A DNA stretch of 64,000 bases, from assembly GCA_023457255.1 (NCBI GenBank), contig JAEWMB010000007.1, forward strand, positions 62,001 through 126,000, written 5' to 3'. The notes beneath the pieces were generated by a model that was not told where the DNA came from, did no database searches, and saw only the letters and a program-made list of their open reading frames with translations. The position numbers were made by a program, and so were the translations under genes. This document shows positions 19,519-30,094 of the stretch, piece by piece (the first letter of the stretch is position 1; each line of letters opens with the position of its first letter). Origin of the DNA: Bacillota bacterium. GTDB lineage: Bacteria; Bacillota; Clostridia; Lachnospirales; Lachnospiraceae.

Positions 19519-19619
19519 GGATTTGATGTCTGCTATGAAAACATGCTTTATTTTGGTTAAGAAGAGGAGTATTAACTTAGAAAATGCACAGTAATTAGTA
19601 AAATAAGGGGGATGGGAGT

Positions 19620-20396
19620 ATGATAGAAATTAATCATTTGACCAAGATTTATAAACTAACGAAGCGGCAAATGAAGCAGTTAAAAACAAAAGAGAATCTA
19701 AAGTGCGCAGCAGAGGATGTTAGCTTAACGGCTAAACCGGGGGAGATTTATGGATTGTTAGGCCCTAACGGTGCAGGTAAAACGACAACACTGCGTTGTG
19801 TGGCAACTCTGTTAAAACCAACCAAAGGCTCTATTAAGGTGAATGGTTATGATACGGTAACACAATCAAAGAAAGTTAGAGAAGTTATTAGTTTCTTAAC
19901 AAATGAAATTAAATTAGACCCGCAGTTTTCTCCCAAATATATGTTTCATTTCTTTGCGAATTTACATGGAGTACCAGAGGAGGAGTCGATAAAAAGAAGA
20001 GAGAAGTTGTTTGATTACTTTGGAATTACCCCTTTTCAAGACAAAAAGATTGAAGAATTATCTACGGGCATGAAACAAAAAGCAGCTATTGCGGTGTCCT
20101 TAGCACATGACCCCCAAATTATAATCTTTGACGAACCTACGAGTGGACTTGATATTATAACTGCAAGGAGTGTAACCGATTATTTAAAGGAACTTAAAAA
20201 AGAGGGTAAACTTATCATTGTCTCGACCCATATCATGAGTGAGGCAGAAAAATTGTGTGACAGGATTGGAATTATCATTCAAGGAAGAAAAGTAATGGAG
20301 GGTACTCTTGCGGAGATTCTAAAAGAGACTAAGACAAGTGATTTAGAAGATGCGTTCTTTCAACTATATCGAACATATAACAGGGAGGAAGCGTAA
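19620..20396 (+). CDS. ABC transporter ATP-binding protein (NatA-like)
   Basis: 258 residues, GGGGGATGGGAG before the ATG. Complete ABC motifs: Walker A GPNGAGKTT, signature LSTGMKQK, Walker B IIIFDEPTSGLD and the switch His in VSTHIMSEAEK. The extended N-terminus (IYKLTKRQMKQLKTKE) and overall similarity suggest the NatA sodium-export ATPase type. It is followed after one base by an ABC-2 type permease and then an ArsR regulator, forming one operon. Substrate (sodium, drug or other) is not determined by the sequence. Confidence 0.88.
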   Translation: MIEINHLTKIYKLTKRQMKQLKTKENLKCAAEDVSLTAKPGEIYGLLGPNGAGKTTTLRCVATLLKPTKGSIKVNGYDTVTQSKKVREVISFLTNEIKLDPQFSPKYMFHFFANLHGVPEEESIKRREKLFDYFGITPFQDKKIEELSTGMKQKAAIAVSLAHDPQIIIFDEPTSGLDIITARSVTDYLKELKKEGKLIIVSTHIMSEAEKLCDRIGIIIQGRKVMEGTLAEILKETKTSDLEDAFFQLYRTYNREEA

Positions 20397-20397
20397 G

Positions 20398-21615
20398 ATG
20401 AAGGGTGCTAAAATTATTTTTAAGAAAGAACTCAGACGTATTTTTCAAGATAAGAAAATGATCTTTAGCTTATTTATACTTCCTGGCATCATTATTATCG
20501 GTATGTATTCCTTAATTGGTGTAATGATGAATCAGATGGTTAAGGATATTAAGAAGCATGAATCTGTAGTTTATATTCAAAACATGCCAAAAGAATATGA
20601 AAACCTCCTAAATTCGTCAGGATTTTTAGAAGGCTCCAAGATTACCTTTCTTACCAAAGAAAGTTCTGTTAAGGATTATGAAAATAAAATCTTAGAGGAG
20701 TCCATCGATTTATTTGTGTATTTCGAGGACAATTTTAATAATTCAGTAGCAGCTTATGAGAAATCCGGCGATACTATCCCTAAGGTTACACTATATTATA
20801 ATACTGCAGGAAAGTACTCTACGGAGGCGGAGGTTAAGTTCCGGACGTTAGTGCTGGAGCCGCTGCAGCAGCAGTTATTGGCAAATCGTTTGGGAAACCT
20901 TGAGATATTGCAGGTTTTTCAGATTTCTGAGCAGATAATTGTGGATGAGGATAAGCAAAACGGACAGTTTTTAGCAATGCTATTACCATACATGATAACC
21001 TTTATGTTATTTGTCGGGGCTATGAGTCTTGGGGTAGATGCTATTACAGGAGAAAAAGAGCGTGGGACAATGGCAAAGCTTTTGTTAACTCCAATAAAAA
21101 GAAGTGAGATTGTATTGGGTAAATTAAGTTCTCTTGCTGTGTTATCCAGTATTTCTGCAGTAGTATATGCTGTTTCTATGATTATCTCTATGCCGATGAT
21201 GGCAGGAGATTTGGGTTCACAAGGCGTATCGGCCGGTGTCCGCTTCGAGGCGGCACAGATAGCAGCGTTATTTGTGACAATGATTGTTATGGTCTATTTG
21301 TATGTTGGATTGGTTGCCCTTGTTAGCGTATTTGCAAAGACGGCTAAGGAGGCAAGCTCCTACATATCGCCGCTATACATCATAATTATTGTGGCTGGTA
21401 TGCTGACAATGTATCAAGGAGGAATAGAAAAGCCCCTTTATCAATATGCAATTCCGGTATATGGTAACTCACTTGCCATCCAAAATATTATGACGAATGA
21501 ACTTACGCTGGCACAGTTTTCAATATCCGGCTGCTCCACGTTAATTCTTGCAATCTTTGTAACAATAGCAATAGCAAAAGCATTTAATAATGAGAAGATA
21601 ATGTTCAATGCATAA
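20398..21615 (+). CDS. ABC-2 type permease (NatB-like)
   Basis: 405 residues from the ATG at 20398, one base after the NatA-like stop; GGGAGGAAGC supplies the ribosome binding site. Topology: one N-terminal membrane segment (about 22-44), a large extracytoplasmic domain (to about 190) and a cluster of five or six membrane segments at the C-terminus. The coupling motif GVDAITGEKERGTMAKLLLT, typical of NatB/ABC-2 proteins, follows the second segment. Together with the preceding ATPase it makes an exporter, possibly for sodium. Confidence 0.85.
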   Translation: MKGAKIIFKKELRRIFQDKKMIFSLFILPGIIIIGMYSLIGVMMNQMVKDIKKHESVVYIQNMPKEYENLLNSSGFLEGSKITFLTKESSVKDYENKILEESIDLFVYFEDNFNNSVAAYEKSGDTIPKVTLYYNTAGKYSTEAEVKFRTLVLEPLQQQLLANRLGNLEILQVFQISEQIIVDEDKQNGQFLAMLLPYMITFMLFVGAMSLGVDAITGEKERGTMAKLLLTPIKRSEIVLGKLSSLAVLSSISAVVYAVSMIISMPMMAGDLGSQGVSAGVRFEAAQIAALFVTMIVMVYLYVGLVALVSVFAKTAKEASSYISPLYIIIIVAGMLTMYQGGIEKPLYQYAIPVYGNSLAIQNIMTNELTLAQFSISGCSTLILAIFVTIAIAKAFNNEKIMFNA

Positions 21616-21662
21616 GTGATGGAAAAAGATGAGTTACGCAATGCGCAGAAAGGGAGAAGAAA

Positions 21663-22061
21663 ATGCCAGAAAAAAAAGAAACTTCGATGCCGATGGAACA
21701 ATCACAATTGCATGATCATGATGGAAGCCTTACAAAGCTATTGCACAACATACCGCAGGAGCAGGAGTTTTTAATGGCTGCGGAGGTCTTTCATCAGCTA
21801 AGTGATGGTACAAGACTTCGAATCCTTTGGTTATTATGTCATAGCGAAGAGTGTGTAAATGATATAGCAGCAGCAGTCCGTATGACGGCACCCGCAGTAT
21901 CTCATCATTTAAAAACATTGAAGCAGACCGGGATTATTAAGAGCAGAAGACTTGGAAAGGAAGTCTTATATACATTAGAGGATACACCGAAGGCAACTTT
22001 AATTCACAAAATGGTAGATAGCATTTTTGAGATTCATTGTGGTGTTACAAGAAAAGTTTAA
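21663..22061 (+). CDS. ArsR/SmtB-family transcriptional regulator
   Basis: 132 residues. Winged helix with the family core HQLSDGTRLRILWLL, ECVNDIAAAV (a Cys at the place used for metal binding in CadC/ArsR proteins), recognition helix APAVSHHLKTLKQ and wing KSRRLGKEVLYTL. The N-terminal extension contains HDHDG and the C-terminus EIHCG, both possible metal ligands. It follows the NatAB-like genes closely and could control them. It is also the only ArsR protein near the metal-ATPase operon at 26.2 kb, whose promoter carries a dyad operator. Inducer unknown. Confidence 0.85.
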   Translation: MPEKKETSMPMEQSQLHDHDGSLTKLLHNIPQEQEFLMAAEVFHQLSDGTRLRILWLLCHSEECVNDIAAAVRMTAPAVSHHLKTLKQTGIIKSRRLGKEVLYTLEDTPKATLIHKMVDSIFEIHCGVTRKV

Positions 22062-22105
22062 GAGCGATTAATTTTAACTGTGGAAGATAGAAAGAGGAAT
22101 CCAAG

Positions 22106-22750
22106 ATGGAGGAACAGAGGAAGAATAAAACTGCAATCCCTAGATATCAGCAGATTGCAGTGGAGATAGCATCAAGGATTGCAAGCGAAGAATATAAGGT
22201 CGGAGATAAGATATATGCTCGTTCTTCTATTGCAGGGCAGTATGGAGTGTCGCCCGAAACTGCCAGAAGGGCTATTTGTGTATTGTGTGATTTAGAAATT
22301 GTGACATCCGAAAAAGGTAGTGGTGTAACAATCAAATCAACGGAAAATGCGATAAAATTTATCAAACAGTATAGTAAGCGTCAAACGATTGATACAATCA
22401 AGGATAATATTCAACAAAGTATTATGAGACAAAGAACAGAGATGGAAATTATGAATCAACATTTGACGGAACTTATTTCTGCATCTGAGCATTTCCGTTC
22501 ATTAAATCCATTTATGCCATTTGAAATATTGATTACAAAAGATTGTGTTTATCTTGAAAAAACGGTAGCAGAATTACAATTTTGGCAGCACACCGGAGCA
22601 ACTGTAATAGCGATTCGGCGAGGGGAATCCACCATGATTTCACCCGGTCCCTATACTCATATCAAGGAAGAGGATATCTTGTATTTTATTACACAGGATG
22701 ATGCTCCGAACCGGGTTAAAATATTTTTATATCCAACTGGAAATGAATAG
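22106..22750 (+). CDS. GntR-family regulator with RCK_C (TrkA-C) domain, BusR-like
   Basis: 214 residues. N-terminal GntR winged helix (RYQQIAVEIASRIAS, then VGDKIYARSSIAGQYGVSPETARRAI, about 13-65). A long helix follows (about 85-135) and a C-terminal RCK_C/TrkA-C domain (FEILITKDCVYLEKTVAELQ and AIRRGE.TMISPGP, about 140-212). This three-part build is that of BusR, which binds cyclic di-AMP through RCK_C and represses osmolyte uptake genes. The next intact genes encode an OpuC osmolyte transporter, and a matching bipartite operator overlaps their promoter. The function is inferred by architecture and context and is fairly strong. Confidence 0.86.
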   Translation: MEEQRKNKTAIPRYQQIAVEIASRIASEEYKVGDKIYARSSIAGQYGVSPETARRAICVLCDLEIVTSEKGSGVTIKSTENAIKFIKQYSKRQTIDTIKDNIQQSIMRQRTEMEIMNQHLTELISASEHFRSLNPFMPFEILITKDCVYLEKTVAELQFWQHTGATVIAIRRGESTMISPGPYTHIKEEDILYFITQDDAPNRVKIFLYPTGNE

Positions 22751-22801
22751 TAAGGTAAGTACCCAAATATGAACGAAACCCTGGATATTGGAGGGCTTAA
22801 T

Positions 22802-22870
22802 TAAGCAGCTTTTAAGGATTGGATTCTGTATTCTACAGGACTCAGTCCTTTTAGTTTGCCCCTTTTTAGT
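22802..22870 (-). pseudogene. IS3-family transposase C-terminal scar
   Basis: On the minus strand a short frame reads KLKGLSPVEYRIQSLKAA and a stop, the characteristic carboxyl end of IS3-family OrfB (DDE) transposases. Upstream the frame is lost after about 22 codons. Nothing else of the element is recognisable, so this is a remnant between the BusR-like gene and opuC. It shows a past insertion in this gap. Confidence 0.72.
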
Positions 22871-22994
22871 TAGCACCGATAAACTGCCTGTTGTCTTAGT
22901 GTATAAGGTAGCGGGGCATTCCTTGGCTTATAGATTTTGCAATAAAAAATCCGGGAGGAATTTGATTACTCGTATCGCAGGAAAAGATTTTTTC

Positions 22995-23023
22995 TTGACA
23001 AAGTGACAACTTTATATTAACAT
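22995..23023 (+). promoter_or_regulatory. opuC promoter
   Basis: Perfect TTGACA (22995-23000), 17-base spacer, TAACAT (23018-23023), about 70 bases before the OpuCA start. Confidence 0.65.
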
Positions 23024-23037
23024 AGAGGTTGTTACTT
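23001..23037. promoter_or_regulatory. bipartite dyad operator over the opuC promoter
   Basis: AAGTGACAAC (23001-23010) and GTTGTTACTT (23028-23037) are inverted repeats matching at nine of ten positions. The centre-to-centre distance and the 21-23 base gap between the GTGAC-type cores fit the widely spaced two-part sites read by BusR proteins. The dyad covers the spacer and the -10, as expected for a repressor site. Confidence 0.6.
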
Positions 23038-23093
23038 CGAGTGAGAAGGTCAAAAAATGTGCAGAAAATGCGCAGGAATGAGGTGACTAAAAT

Positions 23094-24230
23094 ATGATTA
23101 ATTTTACGAATATAACAAAAAGTTTTAAATCAAATAAAATACTAAAAGAGGTTACTTTCAGTGTTGATACCGGTAACCTGGTAGCAATTATCGGTGAAAG
23201 CGGCTGCGGAAAAACAACATTATTAAAAATGATAAACCGTCTCATTAAGCCAACAAGCGGCTCTATTTCAATTGATGGGGAAGATATTCTATCATTGGAT
23301 GAGGTATCGTTACGAAGGAAGATTGGATATGTAATCCAACAAACCGGATTATTTCCACATATGACGATAAAAGAAAACATAGAGATTATACCAAAGATTC
23401 TTAAAGTGGATTCCGCACATATTACCGAAAATACAAAGAAATTAATGAATATGGTAGGTCTGGATTATGAGGATTTTATTAATCGGTATCCAACAGAATT
23501 AAGTGGAGGACAGCAGCAAAGAGTTGGGGTTGCCAGAGCATTTGCCAATGACCCTGATGTCATATTGATGGATGAACCATTTTCCGCACTTGACCCGATG
23601 ACAAGGTCTGATTTGCAGGATGAATTGGTAGAATTACAATTTAAATTAAAGAAAACGATAGTTTTTGTTACTCACGATATGGATGAAGCAATAAAGATAG
23701 CAGATAAAATCTGTATTATGAAGGAAGGGCGCATACTTCAATACGATACGCCGGAGAACATCTTAAAAAATCCAATTGATGAGTATGTATCAAACTTCGT
23801 AGGTGAAAACCGGATATGGTCTTCCCCTGAATTTATCAAGGTACATGACTTTATGATGAATAAGCCAATCACAGCTACAAAAGATCTCTCAGCCTTAAAA
23901 TGTATTGATAAAATGCGTCAGCAAAAAGTTGATAGCCTTCTAATTATAAATCCAGAGAATCGCCACTTGCAGGGTATTGTGAAAGCCAGCCAGATTAGGG
24001 CTGTGGGAGACAGGACACAAGCGGCAGAAAACTTCATGGTCACAGATTTTCCAACATTAAATCCCGATAATACTATAGTAGATGCATTAAAGTTAGTTAC
24101 AGAACAGCAAATATCAACGATACCAGTCATTAAAGAAGATGGATATTTGGTTGGTTTAGTTACCCGCAGTAATTTAGTTACCACACTAAGTCAGCAGTAC
24201 TATAACGGCGATGAGGAGGTGGGTGTATGA
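23094..24230 (+). CDS. opuCA: osmoprotectant ABC transporter ATP-binding protein with CBS pair
   Basis: 378 residues, GAGGTGA ribosome binding site. ABC domain: Walker A GESGCGKTT, signature LSGGQQQRVGVARA, Walker B VILMDEPFSALD, His switch VTHDMDEA. Two CBS motifs follow at about residues 255-375 (FMMNKPITATKDLSAL and MVTDFPTLNPDNTI). OpuCA/ProV-type proteins energise uptake of betaine, choline or carnitine. CBS pairs in some OpuCA proteins bind cyclic di-AMP. Four-base overlap with the next gene. Name opuCA is by family and operon organisation; exact substrate unknown. Confidence 0.9.
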   Translation: MINFTNITKSFKSNKILKEVTFSVDTGNLVAIIGESGCGKTTLLKMINRLIKPTSGSISIDGEDILSLDEVSLRRKIGYVIQQTGLFPHMTIKENIEIIPKILKVDSAHITENTKKLMNMVGLDYEDFINRYPTELSGGQQQRVGVARAFANDPDVILMDEPFSALDPMTRSDLQDELVELQFKLKKTIVFVTHDMDEAIKIADKICIMKEGRILQYDTPENILKNPIDEYVSNFVGENRIWSSPEFIKVHDFMMNKPITATKDLSALKCIDKMRQQKVDSLLIINPENRHLQGIVKASQIRAVGDRTQAAENFMVTDFPTLNPDNTIVDALKLVTEQQISTIPVIKEDGYLVGLVTRSNLVTTLSQQYYNGDEEVGV

Positions 24231-25792
24231 ATTTCATAGAATATATAGCGAATAATTACGGTCAGATCATAAGGCTTTTATTGGAACATATTAAGCTTAC
24301 CGCTATATCCGTTGGATTTGCCATCTTGATAGGAGTACCGCTAGGTATTTTAATTTCTTATGCAAAAAGAGTGAGTAAACCAATCCTAATGGGAGCTAAC
24401 ATAATTCAGGCGATTCCAAGTATGGCACTGTTGGGATTTATGATTCCTTTCTTAGGAATTGGTATGGTTCCAGCGATAGTAGCCGTTATCTTGTATTCCT
24501 TATTGCCAATTATTAAAAACACATACACCGGAATTGATAATATCAACCCACAGACCTTAGAAGCTGCAAAGGGGATTGGATTAACCCCCTTCCAGGTGTT
24601 AACGAAGGTTCAGATTCCTCTCGCCTTGCCGGTTATTATGGCGGGTGTAAGAATCGCTTCTGTAACTGCAGTTGGTTTAATGACTATGGCTGCGTTTATA
24701 GGTGCCGGGGGGCTCGGATATCTTGTGTTTTCCGGAATTAGAACGGTAAACAGCAATCAGATTTTAGCTGGAGCAATTCCTGCCTGTTTGCTTGCATTAT
24801 TTGTAGATTTCCTAATTGGACTTGTAGAAAGGCTGGTAACACCGATTAGTCTGCAAAAGGGTGAAAATAGCGAGAAAAAGAGAAAGCGAGGTATTCAAAA
24901 GGGAATTCTCTCCGGAGCAGTACTTGCTATCATAGCTATTTTTATATTTACGGCAAAAGGAACAAATGCAAGCGATCAAAAAGTGATAACAATAGGCTCC
25001 AAAGATTATACGGAGCAGGCAATTCTAGGTAATATGGCCGCTGATATCATTGAAGCGAATACAGAGATTAGAGTGGATAGAAAGTTAGATCTTGGCGGAA
25101 CGCAGGTTTGCTTCTCCGCATTAAATAAAGGTGAGATTGATATGTATGTCGAGTATAGTGGAACAGCCTATTCAAGTACGCTGGGGCATACGGAGAAGAA
25201 AGATAAGGATCAGGTTTTTGACCTGGTAAAAGAGGAATTCAAATCAAAGTATGATATTGATGTTTTAAAACAGATGAGCTTTAATAATACCTATGCATTG
25301 GCGGTAACAGAAGAGACTGCCTCAAAGTATCAACTAAAAAAAGTAAGTGATATTGTAAAGATAGCACAAACGATGAAATCAGGTACTACCTTTGAATTTT
25401 TAAATCGAGAAGATGGATTACCTGGCTTACAAAAGGAATATGGCTTTACGATGGGTGAAACCTTTGCCATGGATGGTGCTCCGAGGTACACTGCATTAGT
25501 GAATAAGGAGGTTGATGTCATTGATGCTTTTACTACGGACGGATTACTAAAAAAATTCGGATTAACTGTATTAGAAGATGATAAAGCATTCTTCCCGCCT
25601 TATTATGCCATGCCGATAGTCCGTTCGGAGAGTTTAGCGCAGTATCCGGAAATTATACCACTCTTAGAGGAACTTGGTGAGGTATTAACAAATGAAGTGA
25701 TGCTTGAATTAAACTATCAAGTAGATGAACTGCAAAAAAGCCCTGAAGTTGTAGCTAAGGAATTTTTGCAGAATCAGAATTTAATACCATAA
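24227..25792 (+). CDS. fused osmoprotectant permease and substrate-binding protein (OpuCB-OpuCC)
   Basis: 521 residues, ATG overlapping the opuCA stop (ATGA). Residues 1-210 form a BPD-type permease with about six membrane segments and the coupling motif EAAKGIGLTPFQVLTKVQIP. After a further membrane segment (about 225-243) comes an OpuAC/ProX-like binding domain: ITIGSKDYTEQAILGNM, GGTQVCFSALNKGEIDMYVEY and YYAMPIVR near the end. The binding domain is thus tethered outside the cell in the same chain as the channel. Fusions of this kind are known in Firmicutes and Helicobacter. It completes the transporter with OpuCA. Confidence 0.9.
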   Translation: MNFIEYIANNYGQIIRLLLEHIKLTAISVGFAILIGVPLGILISYAKRVSKPILMGANIIQAIPSMALLGFMIPFLGIGMVPAIVAVILYSLLPIIKNTYTGIDNINPQTLEAAKGIGLTPFQVLTKVQIPLALPVIMAGVRIASVTAVGLMTMAAFIGAGGLGYLVFSGIRTVNSNQILAGAIPACLLALFVDFLIGLVERLVTPISLQKGENSEKKRKRGIQKGILSGAVLAIIAIFIFTAKGTNASDQKVITIGSKDYTEQAILGNMAADIIEANTEIRVDRKLDLGGTQVCFSALNKGEIDMYVEYSGTAYSSTLGHTEKKDKDQVFDLVKEEFKSKYDIDVLKQMSFNNTYALAVTEETASKYQLKKVSDIVKIAQTMKSGTTFEFLNREDGLPGLQKEYGFTMGETFAMDGAPRYTALVNKEVDVIDAFTTDGLLKKFGLTVLEDDKAFFPPYYAMPIVRSESLAQYPEIIPLLEELGEVLTNEVMLELNYQVDELQKSPEVVAKEFLQNQNLIP

Positions 25793-25891
25793 AAATAGAG
25801 TACTCATCCAATCTGCGTATGCAGTGCATTGATTCAGGGATATGTGCAAAGGGCAGCGAGAAATGAGGTACAAAGGTAATCTATAATTAGC

Positions 25892-25920
25892 AGATAAGCT
25901 TTTTATAGGTTATCTTTTTT
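25892..25920 (+). terminator. possible terminator after the opuC operon
   Basis: AGATAA ... TTATCT six-base stem with a 12-base loop and a run of six T. The stem is short. The leader-like motif at 25843-25867 lies just before it with no gene following. The remainder of the gap to 26037 shows nothing recognisable. Confidence 0.4.
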
Positions 25921-26037
25921 ATTACCACAGAGTTTTAAACCTCTTTTTTGTTTAACCCTATGGTTTTTATGGAAGTACAGGTATGGGATGCCTTAGGTAA
26001 CGAATCCAATTAATTCTAAAAAAATCACATTTTCTTA

Positions 26038-26065
26038 TTGACAGCATAAGATATTGTGATATAAT
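26038..26065 (+). promoter_or_regulatory. promoter of the metal-transport operon
   Basis: TTGACA (26038-26043), 16-base spacer, TATAAT (26060-26065): consensus hexamers at both boxes. Confidence 0.78.
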
Positions 26066-26074
26066 TGAGACAAT

Positions 26075-26096
26075 CAATTAAACGATTGTTTAATTG
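26075..26096. promoter_or_regulatory. 22-bp palindromic operator downstream of the start point
   Basis: Perfect 9-bp dyad CAATTAAAC / GTTTAATTG with a 4-base centre. It begins about ten bases after the -10 hexamer, so a bound protein would block the polymerase. The AT-rich form suits an ArsR/SmtB-type metal sensor. Confidence 0.6.
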
Positions 26097-26200
26097 TTCA
26101 ACTGTTTAACTAGGATAACTATATTATAATCTGGAATAGTTAGCTTGCTTACAAAATACTGAGGTTGAATAAAAAATCAAAAAAGAAGAGGAGAATAGAT

Positions 26201-26419
26201 ATGAAGAAAGTAGTTAAATTAGAAAATTTAGATTGTGCAAATTGTGCCGCTAAGATGGAAGATGGAATATCTAAAATTGCAGGAGTAGAGAAGGCGGCAG
26301 TGAGTTTTCTTATGCAGAAGATGACAATAGTTGCACCGGAGGAACAGATGGAAGACATTTTAAAACAAGCAGAGAAAGTAATTCATAAAGTAGAACCAGA
26401 TGTTATATTAAAATTGTAA
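26201..26419 (+). CDS. heavy-metal-associated (HMA) domain protein
   Basis: 72 residues from the ATG at 26201 (GAGGAGAATAG upstream); an in-frame TTG further up is unsupported. A single ferredoxin-like HMA domain with the metal-binding CxxC in LDCANCAAKME. In this family the Asp before the first Cys is associated with Zn/Cd-type ATPases rather than copper. It is the detached N-terminal domain of the P1B ATPase encoded 95 bases downstream, which itself lacks an HMA domain. It probably delivers metal to, or senses metal for, the pump. Confidence 0.88.
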   Translation: MKKVVKLENLDCANCAAKMEDGISKIAGVEKAAVSFLMQKMTIVAPEEQMEDILKQAEKVIHKVEPDVILKL

Positions 26420-26514
26420 TTGTTTACTTAATTTAACCTCGGTTTTTAAAATAGTACAAAATAAAACATAGATTTAATATTAGAAGTAATTTAAATTGGT
26501 GGGAGGTAGTTTCA

Positions 26515-28365
<1,851 letters not shown>

Positions 28366-28423
28366 AAATTAAGAAATAATCAGTATGTCTAGAGGAGCTT
28401 ACTTAAAATAAAACCCAATCATT

Positions 28424-28468
28424 AAAACCCTAATTCGTTTGCAGGAGAACAAATGGCTTAGGGTTTTT
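28424..28468 (+). terminator. terminator after the metal ATPase gene
   Basis: Ten-base stem AAAACCCTAA / TTAGGGTTTT (28424-28433 and 28458-28467) with an inner CGTTTG / CAAATG pairing and a T-run at 28464-28468. Confidence 0.82.
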
Positions 28469-28628
28469 CTGCTGTAAGAAGATAGATTTTTTGGATTGAA
28501 CTGGTTAAGTTAGGATATATGCAGTATAATAAAATCAGATTCAAAAGCGGCAGTTAGTAAGGAAGAAAAAACAAGATAAAAGTATAGCTACCAAAGTTAT
28601 CAAGTACCGGGCGGGAGAGAATTCAAAG

Positions 28629-29081
28629 ATGAGCAGAAGCGAAAAAGCAGTATTTACAAATATGTGTATGATTAAAAATGGTGATAAAATTTTAGTCCAG
28701 GACCGTAAAAATAAAGATTGGCCGGGGGTCACATTTCCCGGAGGACATGTTGAGGCAAACGAATCTTTTGTTAAGTCTGTAATCCGAGAAGTGAAAGAAG
28801 AAACTGGACTTAGTATTAAAAACCCTATTTTATGTGGAATAAAGCAATTTCAAACCAAAGATAAGGAGAGATATGTAGTTTTGTTCTATAAAACAAATCA
28901 GTTTGAAGGGGAGCTAAAGTCCTCAAAAGAGGGGGAAGTATTTTTTATATCACGTGCTGATCTGACAAAGTATGCGTTAGCGGAGGGTTTTTTGAATATG
29001 CTTAAAGTATTTGAGTCAGAGGATAGGACGGAATGTTATTATCATGAATCTGAGAATGAGTGGAAGCTAGAACTTTTATAG
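28629..29081 (+). CDS. Nudix hydrolase (MutT-like)
   Basis: 150 residues. Complete Nudix box at about residues 38-60: GHVEANESFVKSVIREVKEE followed by TG and L. It binds the metal and hydrolyses a nucleoside diphosphate linked to another moiety. The N-terminal MCMIKNGDKILVQDR and the GIKQF motif resemble 8-oxo-dGTP diphosphatases of the YtkD/MutT group. Substrate cannot be read from sequence. The last residues overlap nothing; the next gene starts 77 bases on. Confidence 0.85.
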   Translation: MSRSEKAVFTNMCMIKNGDKILVQDRKNKDWPGVTFPGGHVEANESFVKSVIREVKEETGLSIKNPILCGIKQFQTKDKERYVVLFYKTNQFEGELKSSKEGEVFFISRADLTKYALAEGFLNMLKVFESEDRTECYYHESENEWKLELL

Positions 29082-29158
29082 AAGAAACACACGAATCCCA
29101 TTTTACGGAGATAAATGAAAGAATATTTTGCAATGTGCAGACAGGAGGCAGGATTATA

Positions 29159-30049
29159 ATGGATAATTTAAGGATAGGTGATTCAAATCAAATAACCAGA
29201 AATTACTTTGACTCATTGTTAGTTGAGATGAGGCATATTGATGCTGTAATACCATCTACAACCCTGAAGCTCTATGGGGAAAAATTTGATACTCCTATTA
29301 TGATGGCAGCGTTATCTCACTTAAATAAGGTAAGGGAAAATGGTATGGTTGAGATGGCAAAAGGAGCTTCTCTTGCAAATGCCGTGAACTGGGCAGGAAT
29401 GGGAGACGAAGAGGAACTGGAAGCTATTACGGCGACAGGAGCGAAAACAATTAAAATCATAAAACCTTATGCTGACAATCAGGTTATATTTAAGAAAATT
29501 GAGCATGCTCAAAAATGCGGTGTATTGGCGGTCGGAATCGATGTAGATCATGCTTTTTCAGGAAATGGAAAGTATGATAATGTTTTGGGGTATTCGATGA
29601 CTTCAAAATCCTTTGATGAAATCAAAGAATTTGTAAAATCAACGCATTTACCCTTTATAATAAAAGGAGTGCTTAGCGAGCAGGATACTATAAAATGTCT
29701 GGAAGCAGGGGTAAGAGGCATTGTAGTTTCGCACCATCACGGAATCATGAACTACGCGGTACCTCCGTTAAGAGTTCTTCCTAAGATTGCTTCTATAGTA
29801 AAAAAACAGATCCCTATTTTTGTAGATTGCGGAGTGATAAGCGGAATGGATGTCTTTAAAGCACTGGCGTTAGGGGCAAGTGCAGTATCCGCAGGCAGGA
29901 TAATAATGGACCCTCTTTCAAGAGATGGTGCAATTGGCGTGAGAGATAAGATTTTAGAAATGACCGGGGAATTGGCAGGTGTTATGGCAAGGACTTGTTC
30001 CTGCGATATCCATCATATTGACTCCTCTGTCCTTTGGACAAGAGAGTAA
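29159..30049 (+). CDS. FMN-dependent alpha-hydroxy-acid dehydrogenase family protein
   Basis: 296 residues from the ATG at 29159 (AGGAGGC upstream); an earlier in-frame ATG inside the Nudix gene is unsupported. TIM-barrel flavoprotein of the lactate oxidase/glycolate oxidase family. Visible motifs are TPIMMAALSHLN (FMN site start), FIIKGVLSEQD with the flavin-binding Lys, VSHHHGI replacing the usual SNHGGR active-site segment, FVDCGVISGMDVFKALALGA and the phosphate-binding GR in SAGRIIMDP. Shorter than classical members (about 340-380). The altered HHG motif makes the substrate uncertain. Confidence 0.8.
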   Translation: MDNLRIGDSNQITRNYFDSLLVEMRHIDAVIPSTTLKLYGEKFDTPIMMAALSHLNKVRENGMVEMAKGASLANAVNWAGMGDEEELEAITATGAKTIKIIKPYADNQVIFKKIEHAQKCGVLAVGIDVDHAFSGNGKYDNVLGYSMTSKSFDEIKEFVKSTHLPFIIKGVLSEQDTIKCLEAGVRGIVVSHHHGIMNYAVPPLRVLPKIASIVKKQIPIFVDCGVISGMDVFKALALGASAVSAGRIIMDPLSRDGAIGVRDKILEMTGELAGVMARTCSCDIHHIDSSVLWTRE

Positions 30050-30094
30050 TTGGTGGCTATATAGAAAGGTTTCTGAAAGGGAAGGAGAGTTTTT

